Shown one piece after another: positions 24,560 through 33,045 of a stretch of 64,000 nucleotides of DNA. The stretch is from Desulfopila sp. IMCC35008. GTDB lineage: Bacteria > Desulfobacterota > Desulfobulbia > Desulfobulbales > Desulfocapsaceae. Each line of letters begins with the position of its first letter. Positions within the stretch are counted from its first letter, which is position 1. Under the pieces are notes generated by a model. That model did no database searches, was not told the DNA's origin, and saw nothing but the letters and a program-made list of their open reading frames with translations. The stretch is from contig NZ_CP050700.1 in assembly GCF_010646885.2 (NCBI RefSeq), positions 4,366,501 to 4,430,500 of the forward strand, read 5' to 3'. The position numbers and the translations under genes were made by a program.

Positions 24560-26878
24560 ATGAAACTTGATAGAAGAGAGTTTATCAAACAGGCTGCCAT
24601 AAGCAGTGCATTTGCAACAGCCGGAGCAATCTTTCCTGGAGTGAGTTTTGGTGACTGGTCCAAGCTGGCAAATAATACAGGAATTATTTCATGGCAAAAG
24701 TCCCCGTGCCGTTTTTGCGGTACCGGCTGCGGCGTTCTCGTCGGGGTAAGTGACGGTAAAGCGGTCGCCGTGAAAGGTGATCCAAACTGCAGCGTAAATA
24801 AAGGGCTTTGTTGTATGAAGGGATACCATTCTGTACAGGCTCTGTACGGGAAGGACCGACTCACAAAAGCCAAGGTCAGAAAGAATGGAGAAATGGTTGA
24901 AGTGCCGATTCAAGAGGCACTTGACCTTGTTGCCCGAAAACTTCAGGAAACAAAAGATGCGCACGGTAAAGATTCCGTAGCGATATATGGTTCCGGGCAG
25001 TGGACCATCCCGGATGGGTATGTTGCATCGAAGCTGTTTAAAGGTTGTCTCGGTACCAATAACGTCGAAGCCAATGCAAGACTCTGTATGGCAAGTGCCG
25101 TTACAGGCTTTATGACGTCATTTGGTATCGATGAGCCTATGGGGTGCTATGAAGACATCGATCATGCAAATGTCTTTATCACCTGGGGCAACAACATGGC
25201 AGAGATGCATCCGGTGCTTTTCTCACGCATGATCGCGAACAGAAAAAGACGAAGCAACGTAAAAATAATCGATTTTGCCACACGACACACACGGACAAGC
25301 CAGGCCGCTGATTCGTCAATCATTTTCAAGCCTCAGACAGATTTGGCCGTGGCAAATGCAATCTGTTATGAAATTATTCGCAACGACAGGGTGAACTGGA
25401 ATTTTGTCAACGAGCATGTCTCGTTCCACAAGGGTAAGACCAATATCGGGTACGGCACTGAAGATCACTTTGCCTTCAAAGATGAGGCTGAAGGGATCAA
25501 TTTTGATGAATTTAAAGAGTTTCTCGAGGATTACACACCTGATAAAGTTGAGAAGATTTCCGGTGTTCCTGCAAAAGACATCAAATATCTTGCCGCTCTC
25601 TATGGTGACCCTTCTCTCAAGGTGACATCATTCTGGTGTATGGGGATGAATCAGCATACAAGAGGGACCTGGATCAACAATCTGGTCTACAATATCCACC
25701 TCCTTGTCGGGAAAATTTCAACCCCTGGAAACAGCCCATTTTCTCTGACCGGTCAGCCAAGCGCCTGTGGGACAGTACGAGAAGTCGGGACCCTGACAAA
25801 CAGGTTGCCGCACGGTGTGGTTATGAATGAGCATGACCGGGAAATGGCAGCGAAGATCTGGGATGTGCCGCTAAGTAATATCGACCCGAAACCCACCTAT
25901 CATACTGTTGAGATGTTTCGCGCTCTGGACCGTGGTGATATTAAATTTATCTGGATTCAAGTAACCAACCCTATGGTTACAATGCCCAACTTAAAACGAT
26001 ATCGGGACGGTGCCTTAAAAGATGACCGCTTCGTTGTCGTTTCTGATGTTTACCCAACCCCAACCACGGATGTCGCCGACGTAATATTGCCTGCAGCCAT
26101 GTGGATTGAGCAGGAAGGGATGTATGGTAATTCAGAGCGGCGCACTCAGCATTTCACGCAGATTGTCGATCCCCCGGGAGACGCAATGTCTGACACCTGG
26201 CAGCTCATAGAGGTTGCACGCAGGCTGGGGTTCGAGAAGCAATTCCCCTGGGACAAGAGTGACTATATCGGGAAGATATGGGAAGAATACAGACTCTTTC
26301 ACGCGGGGCCGAAGCACGAAATGGCACCATATACAGTTTTGAATCAACGATCCGGTGTCCAATGGCCGTTTGTTAACGGCAAAGAGACCCGGTGGAGGTT
26401 TAACCCTGAACATGACCCTGCCTGTACCAACGGGAAAGATTTTCACTTTTATGGCAAGAAAGACAATCGGGCGTGGATCTGGGCTCGCCCCTATGAGCCG
26501 GCAGCAGAGTCACCAGACAGTGAGTACAACTTCTGGCTCAATACGGGCAGAGTCATAGAACACTGGCACACCGGTTCGATGACAAGACGTGTGCCGGTGC
26601 TTCATAATGCCGTACCGTCTTCCTATGTTGAAATTCATCCGGAAGATGCAGCAGAGCTTGGTGTTGTGAACGGTGAGATGGTGAAAATCATTTCACGGCG
26701 TGGTGAAATTACTATGCCCGCGCAAATAAACGGAAGAGGTGTTCCTGTGCGTGGAATGGTCTTTGTTCCGTTTTTTGATGAGAGTTATCTCATTAATGAA
26801 GTCACGCTTGATGCCTTCTGTCCCATATCAAAACAGCCTGATTATAAAAAATGTGCTGTCAGACTGGAGAAAGCATGA
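24560..26878 (+). CDS. napA: Periplasmic nitrate reductase catalytic subunit
   Basis: 772 aa molybdoenzyme. A Tat signal (DRREFIKQAA, then a hydrophobic stretch to about residue 31) sends it folded to the periplasm. [4Fe-4S] motif: CRFCGTGCG...NKGLCCMK (about 53-90). The Mo-ligating Cys is in NARLCMASA (about 176). The later Mo-bis-MGD segments (WGNNMAEMHP, CMGMNQHTRGTW, TGRVIEHWHTGSMT) are typical of Nap. It reduces nitrate to nitrite. The stop overlaps the next start. Confidence 0.9.
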   Translation: MKLDRREFIKQAAISSAFATAGAIFPGVSFGDWSKLANNTGIISWQKSPCRFCGTGCGVLVGVSDGKAVAVKGDPNCSVNKGLCCMKGYHSVQALYGKDRLTKAKVRKNGEMVEVPIQEALDLVARKLQETKDAHGKDSVAIYGSGQWTIPDGYVASKLFKGCLGTNNVEANARLCMASAVTGFMTSFGIDEPMGCYEDIDHANVFITWGNNMAEMHPVLFSRMIANRKRRSNVKIIDFATRHTRTSQAADSSIIFKPQTDLAVANAICYEIIRNDRVNWNFVNEHVSFHKGKTNIGYGTEDHFAFKDEAEGINFDEFKEFLEDYTPDKVEKISGVPAKDIKYLAALYGDPSLKVTSFWCMGMNQHTRGTWINNLVYNIHLLVGKISTPGNSPFSLTGQPSACGTVREVGTLTNRLPHGVVMNEHDREMAAKIWDVPLSNIDPKPTYHTVEMFRALDRGDIKFIWIQVTNPMVTMPNLKRYRDGALKDDRFVVVSDVYPTPTTDVADVILPAAMWIEQEGMYGNSERRTQHFTQIVDPPGDAMSDTWQLIEVARRLGFEKQFPWDKSDYIGKIWEEYRLFHAGPKHEMAPYTVLNQRSGVQWPFVNGKETRWRFNPEHDPACTNGKDFHFYGKKDNRAWIWARPYEPAAESPDSEYNFWLNTGRVIEHWHTGSMTRRVPVLHNAVPSSYVEIHPEDAAELGVVNGEMVKIISRRGEITMPAQINGRGVPVRGMVFVPFFDESYLINEVTLDAFCPISKQPDYKKCAVRLEKA

Positions 26879-27528
26879 TGGATCCTCAAGAAAGAAAAAT
26901 AAAACCGATTATGAGTGTAATTGCACTTTCGGCCACCCTCTTCTTTTTTGCAGTTGTTGATGGAAAATCCGGTTCTCAAGTACCGGAAAACTATGATAAT
27001 CAGGGAAAGAAGATTTTCGATGCCCAAAAAGCAACGCCGGTTCAGAACCTTGAAGCCGACTCAGGCAGCAGAAATCTGAATAAATTTTACGGGCTCAGGC
27101 AATATCCGGGCTCCCCTCCTCGGATTCCACATGAAGTCGATCTCACCTTTAGCGGCAAGGAAACCGATTGCTTATCCTGTCATGAGAAAGGCGGTTACAG
27201 TCCTGAGTTTGGCAGCTTTGTACCGGTAACACCTCATCCTGAAAACACTCTTTGCTATCAGTGTCATGCTCAGGTTACGACTGAGAGACTCTTTGTCGAG
27301 TCGGAGTGGAAGTCTCTTTCGCCCCCCAGGCTCGGTCAATCATCTTTACCGAGCTCTCCTCCACCGGTTCCCCACAGCTTGCAGCTAAGAGAGAATTGTA
27401 TTGCCTGCCATACAGGTCCAGGTGCTGTGGCTGAGATACGGGTTTCGCATGCATCACGTGGAGATTGCAGGCAGTGTCACGCGATAAATGTAAAGACTTC
27501 AGTACCACTAGAGTTTTCAAGAAAATAA
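26875..27528 (+). CDS. napB: Tetrahaem NapB-like electron-transfer subunit (duplicated NapB module)
   Basis: 217 aa from ATG 26875 (GGAG 5 nt before; it overlaps the napA stop). A hydrophobic N-terminal segment (MSVIALSATLFFFAVVDG) anchors or exports it. The first module has PPRIPHEVD...CLSCH...TPHP...CYQCH, the same order as diheme NapB (PP-IPH...CxxCH...CxQCH). The second module repeats this as PPPVPHSLQLRENCIACH...CRQCH. NapB is normally a diheme protein of about 150 aa, so this is a tandem NapB giving four haems. It delivers electrons to NapA. Confidence 0.75.
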   Translation: MMDPQERKIKPIMSVIALSATLFFFAVVDGKSGSQVPENYDNQGKKIFDAQKATPVQNLEADSGSRNLNKFYGLRQYPGSPPRIPHEVDLTFSGKETDCLSCHEKGGYSPEFGSFVPVTPHPENTLCYQCHAQVTTERLFVESEWKSLSPPRLGQSSLPSSPPPVPHSLQLRENCIACHTGPGAVAEIRVSHASRGDCRQCHAINVKTSVPLEFSRK

Positions 27529-27542
27529 TCAGCGTGGGAAAT

Positions 27543-28142
27543 ATGAAAAAACTACTTGGTTCACTGTTTCTGTTGATTGCTTTAACGGCAACTTCAGTGA
27601 TCAGTATTGCGAGCGAAAGTTCATTCCTTGATGAGGTGAAGGAGGCGGAGAACCATTTTGATTCTCGCTCCGTTCCCTTAATGAGGGAAGTAACCGAGGA
27701 GTCTGTATTGGCAGATGAGATGTACCAGGGTGGATCCTTTCGGGTTCTGGAAAGAAAGAAGAAGATCGGCAGGTACAAATGCAGCAGCTGTCATACCGAC
27801 AAACCGGTGCTTGCACGAAATGGTCTGGAACTCACCCATGGTGATGTGGTTCTTGAGCATGGGCAAAATAATAAGTTGAGCTGTATTGACTGTCATCATG
27901 ATGAGGAGAGGGATTTTCTTGAAGATAAGAAAGGCAGCAAAATTGATTACAATCACAGCTATAAACTCTGCGGTCAATGCCATTTCAGGCAGAAGAGCGA
28001 CTGGCTGGGCGGTGCCCATGGGAAACGAGCGACAAACTGGGCCGGCGAGCGAGTAATCTTTAATTGTACATCATGCCATAATCCACATTCACCTCGGTTC
28101 ACAAAACGATTTCCGGCAACCTATTCGGTACCGTTGGACTGA
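27543..28142 (+). CDS. Periplasmic tetrahaem cytochrome c (NapM-like)
   Basis: 199 aa; the start was chosen at ATG 27543 because a signal peptide (KKLLGSLFLLIALTATSVIS) follows directly. Four CxxCH sites: CSSCH, CIDCH, CGQCH, CTSCH, with extra His residues (HGDVVLEH, NHSY, GGAHG) as distal ligands. Nap operons of sulfate reducers often carry a tetrahaem NapM in a similar place; it probably links the Fe-S protein to NapB/NapA. Confidence 0.75.
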   Translation: MKKLLGSLFLLIALTATSVISIASESSFLDEVKEAENHFDSRSVPLMREVTEESVLADEMYQGGSFRVLERKKKIGRYKCSSCHTDKPVLARNGLELTHGDVVLEHGQNNKLSCIDCHHDEERDFLEDKKGSKIDYNHSYKLCGQCHFRQKSDWLGGAHGKRATNWAGERVIFNCTSCHNPHSPRFTKRFPATYSVPLD

Positions 28143-28154
28143 TAGGGGATATTT

Positions 28155-29111
28155 ATGACTGCAGACAAAAGCAAACAAGATTCATGCCAGCAAATGATGG
28201 AAAAGACAAGTAACAGAAGAACTTTTCTTAAAGGACTGGCAGCAGCAGCTGGTAGTGCGGCATTGACAACCGGGTGTATCCCCACAGTCGAAGCTGCAGG
28301 TTCCGAAGAGCTGAAGCTGCGCTGGCAGGAATTCTTCAAGAAAAACTATCGCCTTATGACACAGGATGAGAAGGATGCCACTGTAGCAAGGCTTGAGCGA
28401 CTTGCAAAGCTGCGTGACAACCGGGATATCCAGATGGGCAGCTATCCGCCTCTTGATAACGTCTTGTATGGGTATGCGTTTAATATCACGAGATGTGAAG
28501 GATTTATGGAGTGCGTCACCGCGTGTGTTAAAGAAAACAATTTAGACCGCAAGACGGACACACAGTATATCCGAATTTTTGAGATGGAACCGGGACAGCT
28601 GGACCCAAGTACTGGTGATGGCCAGTACTACCATGAAGTACCGGTGGAAAATAAATTCTATATGGGAACGCAATGTTTTCATTGTGAAAATGCTCCGTGT
28701 ACAAAGGCGTGTCCCACTAAGGCGACCTGGAAAGAACCGGATGGTATAGTCGTCGTGGATTACGACTGGTGTATTGGTTGCCGCTACTGCCAGGCTGCAT
28801 GTCCCTACTATGGGAGACGCTTCAACTGGGGAAAGTCCGAAATACCAGAAGAAGAAGTCACTCGCAGGCAGCATTATTTAGGCAACCGTATCCGGCCCAA
28901 AGGCAAGATGGAGAAGTGCACATTCTGCATCCAGAGGACCAGGAAAGGTCGTTTGCCCGCATGTGTCGAAGCTTGTCCTACGGGGGCACGGGTGTTTGGT
29001 AATCTTCTTGATCCCGAGAGTGAGATTCGCTATGTCCTCAAACACAAGAAGGTGTTCAGGATGAAGGAAGAATTGGGTACCCAACCAAAGTTCTGGTATT
29101 TTATTGATTAA
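28155..29111 (+). CDS. Tat-exported four-cluster ferredoxin subunit (NrfC/DmsB/NapG-like)
   Basis: 318 aa. A Tat signal, RRTFLKG followed by an alanine-rich helix and GC at about residue 40 (possible lipoprotein Cys). Four [4Fe-4S] sets: CEGFMECVTAC, CFHCENAPCTKACP, CIGCRYCQAACP and CTFCIQRTRKGRLPACVEAC. This matches the electron-wire subunit of NrfD-type complexes. With the next gene it forms a quinol-oxidising pair that feeds the periplasmic cytochromes of the nitrate reductase. Whether it is closer to NrfC or NapG needs a tree. Confidence 0.8.
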   Translation: MTADKSKQDSCQQMMEKTSNRRTFLKGLAAAAGSAALTTGCIPTVEAAGSEELKLRWQEFFKKNYRLMTQDEKDATVARLERLAKLRDNRDIQMGSYPPLDNVLYGYAFNITRCEGFMECVTACVKENNLDRKTDTQYIRIFEMEPGQLDPSTGDGQYYHEVPVENKFYMGTQCFHCENAPCTKACPTKATWKEPDGIVVVDYDWCIGCRYCQAACPYYGRRFNWGKSEIPEEEVTRRQHYLGNRIRPKGKMEKCTFCIQRTRKGRLPACVEACPTGARVFGNLLDPESEIRYVLKHKKVFRMKEELGTQPKFWYFID

Positions 29112-29123
29112 TAAGGGGAAGTG

Positions 29124-30344
29124 ATGCGACCACTGCATGAAAAAAATCTCAGAACATTCGTTCTCGATGTCATCAAGTGGAACTTGAAAGGAAGTTTTGG
29201 CTTTCAATTGTTCCGTCTTGTTTTACTGGCACTCATCGGTCTTGGTATATTCGCGTACTCTCATCAGGCCAGATATGGGCTCTCCGTTACCGGTATGAAT
29301 GATATCGTCAGCTGGGGATTCTACATATCCAACTTCACTTTTCTGGTTGGTGTAGCTGCGGCAGCAGTAATGCTCATCCTCCCGGCTTATGTATTCCACG
29401 ATCCAGAGTTTCACAGGGTAGTGATTATCGGTGAAGGAGTAGCGGTGGGTGCACTCGTTATGTGCCTGACATTCATTACCGTTGATCTCGGTGGGCCGCT
29501 GCAGGCTTGGCATCTGATTCCTGGAATCGGGCTTTTTAATTTTCCATCCTCCATTCTTGCCTGGGATGTTGTTGTAATCAATGGCTACCTGCTGCTCAAT
29601 GCACTGGTTCCTGCCTATATCCTTTATTGCCATTACAAGGGACGACCCGCTGATGAAAGGAAGTATCGACCATTTGTCTTTCTTTCTATCTTCTGGGCCT
29701 TCTCCATACACATGGTTACTGCATTTTTATATCAGGGATTACCTGCTCGTCCGTTCTGGAACAATCCCTTGATGGGACCGAGATTTCTTGCCTCTGCCTT
29801 TGCTGCAGGCCCTGCATTGATAACCCTTATTCTTGCCGTTATACACAGTTCAACCACATACAAGATTGATCGAAGCGTATTCAACAAATTGAGGCTGATA
29901 ATTGTTATATCTGCAATCATTAATCTTCTCATGCTCTTTTCAGAAATATTTAAAGAGTTCTACTTTCCCACCCATCATTCCAGCTCTGCAGTGTATCTCT
30001 TTTTTGGCATGGATGGACATGGTGCCCTGGTGCCGTGGATATGGACCTCTATAGGGGTGAATCTGTTCTCAACACTTGTTCTCGCCTTTAATCCCGGGAA
30101 AAACAACCCGAAAGTACTCCTACCTGCCTGTCTTTTCTTATTCATTGCCATCTGGATGGAAAAAGGAATCGGGCTGATTGTGCCTGGTTTCTTGCCGAGC
30201 CCGCTGGGGGAAGTGGTCGATTATCTTCCCAGTTGGGTTGAACTATGCGTAACGTTTGGCGTATTTGCCCTGGGCATAACCATTGTCACCTGGCTGATTC
30301 GTGCAGCACTCATCATTGAGCAGGATTATGGTGGCAGCCATTAG
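29124..30344 (+). CDS. NrfD-family integral membrane quinol oxidase subunit
   Basis: 406 aa from ATG 29124 (5 nt after AAGGGG; GTG 29121 is too close). About ten membrane helices, beginning LFRLVLLALIGLGIFAYS, with the family's WGFYISNFTFLVGVAAAAVM (HybB/NrfD-like) segment and a late VPWIWTSIG. It oxidises membrane quinol and passes electrons to the upstream ferredoxin subunit. It is the last gene of the nap operon and replaces the more common NapC or NapH. Confidence 0.82.
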   Translation: MRPLHEKNLRTFVLDVIKWNLKGSFGFQLFRLVLLALIGLGIFAYSHQARYGLSVTGMNDIVSWGFYISNFTFLVGVAAAAVMLILPAYVFHDPEFHRVVIIGEGVAVGALVMCLTFITVDLGGPLQAWHLIPGIGLFNFPSSILAWDVVVINGYLLLNALVPAYILYCHYKGRPADERKYRPFVFLSIFWAFSIHMVTAFLYQGLPARPFWNNPLMGPRFLASAFAAGPALITLILAVIHSSTTYKIDRSVFNKLRLIIVISAIINLLMLFSEIFKEFYFPTHHSSSAVYLFFGMDGHGALVPWIWTSIGVNLFSTLVLAFNPGKNNPKVLLPACLFLFIAIWMEKGIGLIVPGFLPSPLGEVVDYLPSWVELCVTFGVFALGITIVTWLIRAALIIEQDYGGSH

Positions 30345-30384
30345 ATAGATCTCAAATGAGTGCGGCAGATAAAATGTAATCCAA

Positions 30385-30398
30385 TTGATATAGATCAA
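30385..30398. promoter_or_regulatory. CRP/FNR-family operator upstream of a small gene pair
   Basis: TTGATATAGATCAA is a 14-nt palindrome matching TTGAT-N4-ATCAA, 95 nt before the gene at 30493. Its place after the nap operon and before two small genes suggests that those genes belong to the same regulon. Confidence 0.65.
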
Positions 30399-30492
30399 TG
30401 GGAAAGCATAATTCCTCAAATATAATGAAAGAAACCTCGTCAGAAAATCTGTCGCTGAATCATGAGCAGTAATTTACTTTCGGAGAGTAATT

Positions 30493-30696
30493 ATGTGTGA
30501 AAGCTATCATATGCGTTGTGAATGCGGCCGGAAAAGTGCTGAAATATTTTTCGGAAAAATGCTTCTTGATAATCAGGCACTCGATCATTTGTATTGTCCA
30601 GATTGTAGTGCGATGGAGTTGAACGGCAACCACGATCGAATTGTCGACAATGGTTGGGTTCTGGTCCTGAATATGGACCACATCAAACATGTATAG
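30493..30696 (+). CDS. Small Cys/His protein, zinc-ribbon-like
   Basis: 67 aa, unknown. It has MRCECGRKS near the N-terminus and YCPDCSAM in the middle: two CxC/CxxC knuckles about 27 residues apart, as in a metal-binding ribbon. The next gene overlaps it by 8 nt (ATG inside ACATGTATAG), so the two are coupled. The FNR-type site upstream suggests a role tied to nitrate or oxygen-free growth. Confidence 0.5.
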   Translation: MCESYHMRCECGRKSAEIFFGKMLLDNQALDHLYCPDCSAMELNGNHDRIVDNGWVLVLNMDHIKHV

Positions 30697-30931
30697 TTCA
30701 ACTTTTGGTATGCCACCTGCCGATCTCTCCGCCAACTGGGTGTTTGATCACGGGTATGTTACCTGGGTTGGGATAACTCCAAACGATGGTGAAACCAGAA
30801 ATATTGAACGTGCTGAAATCCTCAAGTTGGCAAAAATAGATATGAAGGCCTACCTGAATGCTATGAAAAGTTGGGGAATGGACAGAGAGCAACGATTCAG
30901 TCAACAAGGATGGCGAAAAATGCAGTGCTGA
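30689..30931 (+). CDS. Small hypothetical protein coupled to the preceding ribbon protein
   Basis: 80 aa, unknown; mixed alpha-beta, with LSANWVFDHGYVTWVGITPN and a C-terminal helical part (YLNAMKSWGMDREQRF). It ends in Cys. The start lies inside the preceding gene. It may form a complex with it. Confidence 0.5.
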   Translation: MYSSTFGMPPADLSANWVFDHGYVTWVGITPNDGETRNIERAEILKLAKIDMKAYLNAMKSWGMDREQRFSQQGWRKMQC

Positions 30932-30993
30932 GGGAATTAGCATCTAAAAAACAGAAGAGTTGTTGAAACACCTGAGGGTACTTTTTAGAGAGA

Positions 30994-31692
30994 ATGAGAG
31001 CGCACTATTTACAGCACGTCCCCTTTGAGGGTCTTGGAAGCATTGAAAATTGGTTGAACAACTCCGGATATGAAATAACCAGTACTCAACTCTACCAACC
31101 ATCAGCCAAGCTTCCTGATGTTGATGAGATTGACCTCCTCATAGTCCTTGGTGGCCCCATGAGTGTGAATGATGTACAGGACTATCAATGGCTATTAGAT
31201 GAAATGGCGTTTGTACGGAAGGTAATTGAGAAGAAAAAACCTGTCTTGGGTATTTGCCTGGGAGCACAACTTATTGCGAAGTTAAAAGAAGCTGAAGTCT
31301 ATCCTAACTCAGAAAAGGAAATTGGGTGGTTCCCAGTACATTTCGTAAAAACATCAACTGATTCTACTTTTCAGTTTCCCGAAGAAGTCGTTGTTTTTCA
31401 CTGGCATGGAGAAACATTTACCCTGCCCCAAGGAGCGGTGCAAATAGCAAGAAGTCAAGGGTGTAAAAATCAAGCGTTTCAGATAGGCAGAAATGTAATT
31501 GGTCTGCAATTCCATCTAGAGACAACACCAAACTCTGCAGAAGCTCTCGTTGAAAACTGTCATGATGAACTTGTTGATGGGAGATATATTCAAAAAGAAA
31601 CGGATATTCTTTCTGCTTCAACGGGTCGATATAATAGCATAAATAAGTTGATGGCTGATATTCTCTCCTATTTACATAAAAGCATAAGCTAA
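30994..31692 (+). CDS. Class I glutamine amidotransferase-like protein
   Basis: 232 aa. Catalytic nucleophile Cys in LGICLGAQL (about 86-94) and catalytic His-Glu in LQFHLETTP (about 169-178), with the oxyanion segment VLGGPMSV (about 49). It is a stand-alone GATase1, like GMP-synthase-related amidotransferases that act on gamma-glutamyl compounds. The substrate is unknown. It starts 62 nt after the small gene pair. Confidence 0.8.
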   Translation: MRAHYLQHVPFEGLGSIENWLNNSGYEITSTQLYQPSAKLPDVDEIDLLIVLGGPMSVNDVQDYQWLLDEMAFVRKVIEKKKPVLGICLGAQLIAKLKEAEVYPNSEKEIGWFPVHFVKTSTDSTFQFPEEVVVFHWHGETFTLPQGAVQIARSQGCKNQAFQIGRNVIGLQFHLETTPNSAEALVENCHDELVDGRYIQKETDILSASTGRYNSINKLMADILSYLHKSIS

Positions 31693-31755
31693 TACGAATT
31701 CTAACGTTAGTATCGGCTAACTACACCACTTAATTGATTGACACAAGGTGCTGTT

Positions 31756-32382
31756 GTGATTGAGAATAAACAACTAGAAGAAACCCTCAATTCGGCTAAT
31801 GCGTTCCATCTGTCCGACGATGATGTTATCGGGGCAATGAAGGAGATTGAGGGATATCTTGATATTTCTGTTCAAGATTTTCGGGAATTATACACACGAG
31901 CAATGAAGCTTGCTCGTGAGCGCTTTCTCCGCTCTACTCCTGTCAGGGAGATCATGCAGGTAGATGTTGCCACTATAACAGCCGCTGCAAAACTTGAAGA
32001 AATAATAGGTACACTTGCAGACAATTCTGTATCCGGTCTTCCTGTCATAAATGATGCTGAACAACCTGTAGGGGTCGTCTCTGAGAAAGATATATTTAAC
32101 AAATTAAGTGGGAAAGACGGCGCATCGTTCTGGCAAGTTTTGTCAGGCTGTCTGCATAGCAACAAATGTTTAATGAAGTCTATTACCTCGGTAACGGCAA
32201 ACGAGATTATGACAGCACCAGCTGTCACTATTAAGGAAACGGCCTCTGTTCGGGATGCACTGGAGTTATACAGGGTGACAAAAATTAATCGGTTACCGGT
32301 CATCGATGATGAAGGAAAGCTTGCAGGAATTGTTACCAGGACCGACATTCTTGAAGCCCATTTAGAATATGAGGATCAGTAA
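31756..32382 (+). CDS. Two-CBS-domain protein
   Basis: 208 aa from a GTG start at 31756 with AAGG 7 nt upstream; an upstream TTG at 31738 lacks a ribosome site. The N-terminal 60 residues are helical. Two CBS repeats follow: VREIMQVDVATITAAAKLEE...VSGLPVINDAEQPVGVVSEK and ANEIMTAPAVTIKETASVRD...INRLPVIDDEGKLAGIV. CBS pairs bind adenine nucleotides and regulate partners. The stop is immediately followed by the HPP gene (TAAATG), so it probably controls or assists that membrane protein. Confidence 0.85.
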   Translation: MIENKQLEETLNSANAFHLSDDDVIGAMKEIEGYLDISVQDFRELYTRAMKLARERFLRSTPVREIMQVDVATITAAAKLEEIIGTLADNSVSGLPVINDAEQPVGVVSEKDIFNKLSGKDGASFWQVLSGCLHSNKCLMKSITSVTANEIMTAPAVTIKETASVRDALELYRVTKINRLPVIDDEGKLAGIVTRTDILEAHLEYEDQ

Positions 32383-32919
32383 ATGCGTTATCTAGAAAAG
32401 ATGAAGGGCTCCACGATCAGTCCACCGAGGGTGAGCTTTGCTGAGATTTTATGGTCATGGCTCGGGGCTTTTTTAGGAATCGGAGCTGTTTCATATATTC
32501 ACTTTAATCTGTTTGACGGATTGGACAGCGTTATGCTCATCGGTTCTTTTGGGGCATCTGCAGTTTTGATTTATGGTGCTGTGAAAAGTCCTCTTGCACA
32601 ACCCAGAAATTTTATCGGTGGCCATGTGCTCTCAGCAATTATTGGAGTGACATTTTATAAACTCTTCCCAGAACAGCTATGGCTGGCCTCTTCATTATCG
32701 GTAGCCACTGCAATAGCCGTAATGCATGCAACAAAAACCTTGCATCCACCAGGTGGTGCCACGGCGTTGATTGCAGTAATCGGCTCAGCTAAGATACATA
32801 ACTTAGGCTACCTTTATGTAGTATTACCTGTCGGCATCGGAGCTCTGATAATGTTGGTCATTGCTCTATTGGTCAACAACATACCCAAGAAAAGAAGTTA
32901 TCCAGAATTTTGGCTGTAA
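32383..32919 (+). CDS. HPP-family membrane protein, possible nitrite transporter
   Basis: 178 aa with four membrane segments (WSWLGAFLGIGAVSYIHFN, VMLIGSFGASAVLIYGAV, WLASSLSVATAIAVMHATK, LGYLYVVLPVGIGALIMLVIA). The family motif is LHPPGGATAL (about 120). HPP proteins of cyanobacteria and chloroplasts have been described as nitrite transporters. It lies next to the convergent nrfHA (nitrite reductase) genes, which supports nitrite or ammonium handling here, but Nap and Nrf are both periplasmic, so the direction of transport is open. It is joined to the CBS gene. Confidence 0.75.
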   Translation: MRYLEKMKGSTISPPRVSFAEILWSWLGAFLGIGAVSYIHFNLFDGLDSVMLIGSFGASAVLIYGAVKSPLAQPRNFIGGHVLSAIIGVTFYKLFPEQLWLASSLSVATAIAVMHATKTLHPPGGATALIAVIGSAKIHNLGYLYVVLPVGIGALIMLVIALLVNNIPKKRSYPEFWL

Positions 32920-32990
32920 AATTAAATTGTTAAGTGTAGCTGCTTTTTGTTTTAACGGAGAATTGTTTTACTCTGAAAAAATGTCCCCAT

Positions 32991-33019
32991 AAGCCCTGGA
33001 AAAAAATCTTCCAGGGCTT
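32991..33019. terminator. Bidirectional terminator between the HPP gene and nrfA
   Basis: Perfect 11-bp stem AAGCCCTGGAA (32991-33001) with TTCCAGGGCTT (33009-33019). It sits between two converging genes. T-runs are short, so efficiency is uncertain. Confidence 0.65.
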
Positions 33020-33045
33020 CCTTGGATTGTTAGACTAAAGTCTGC

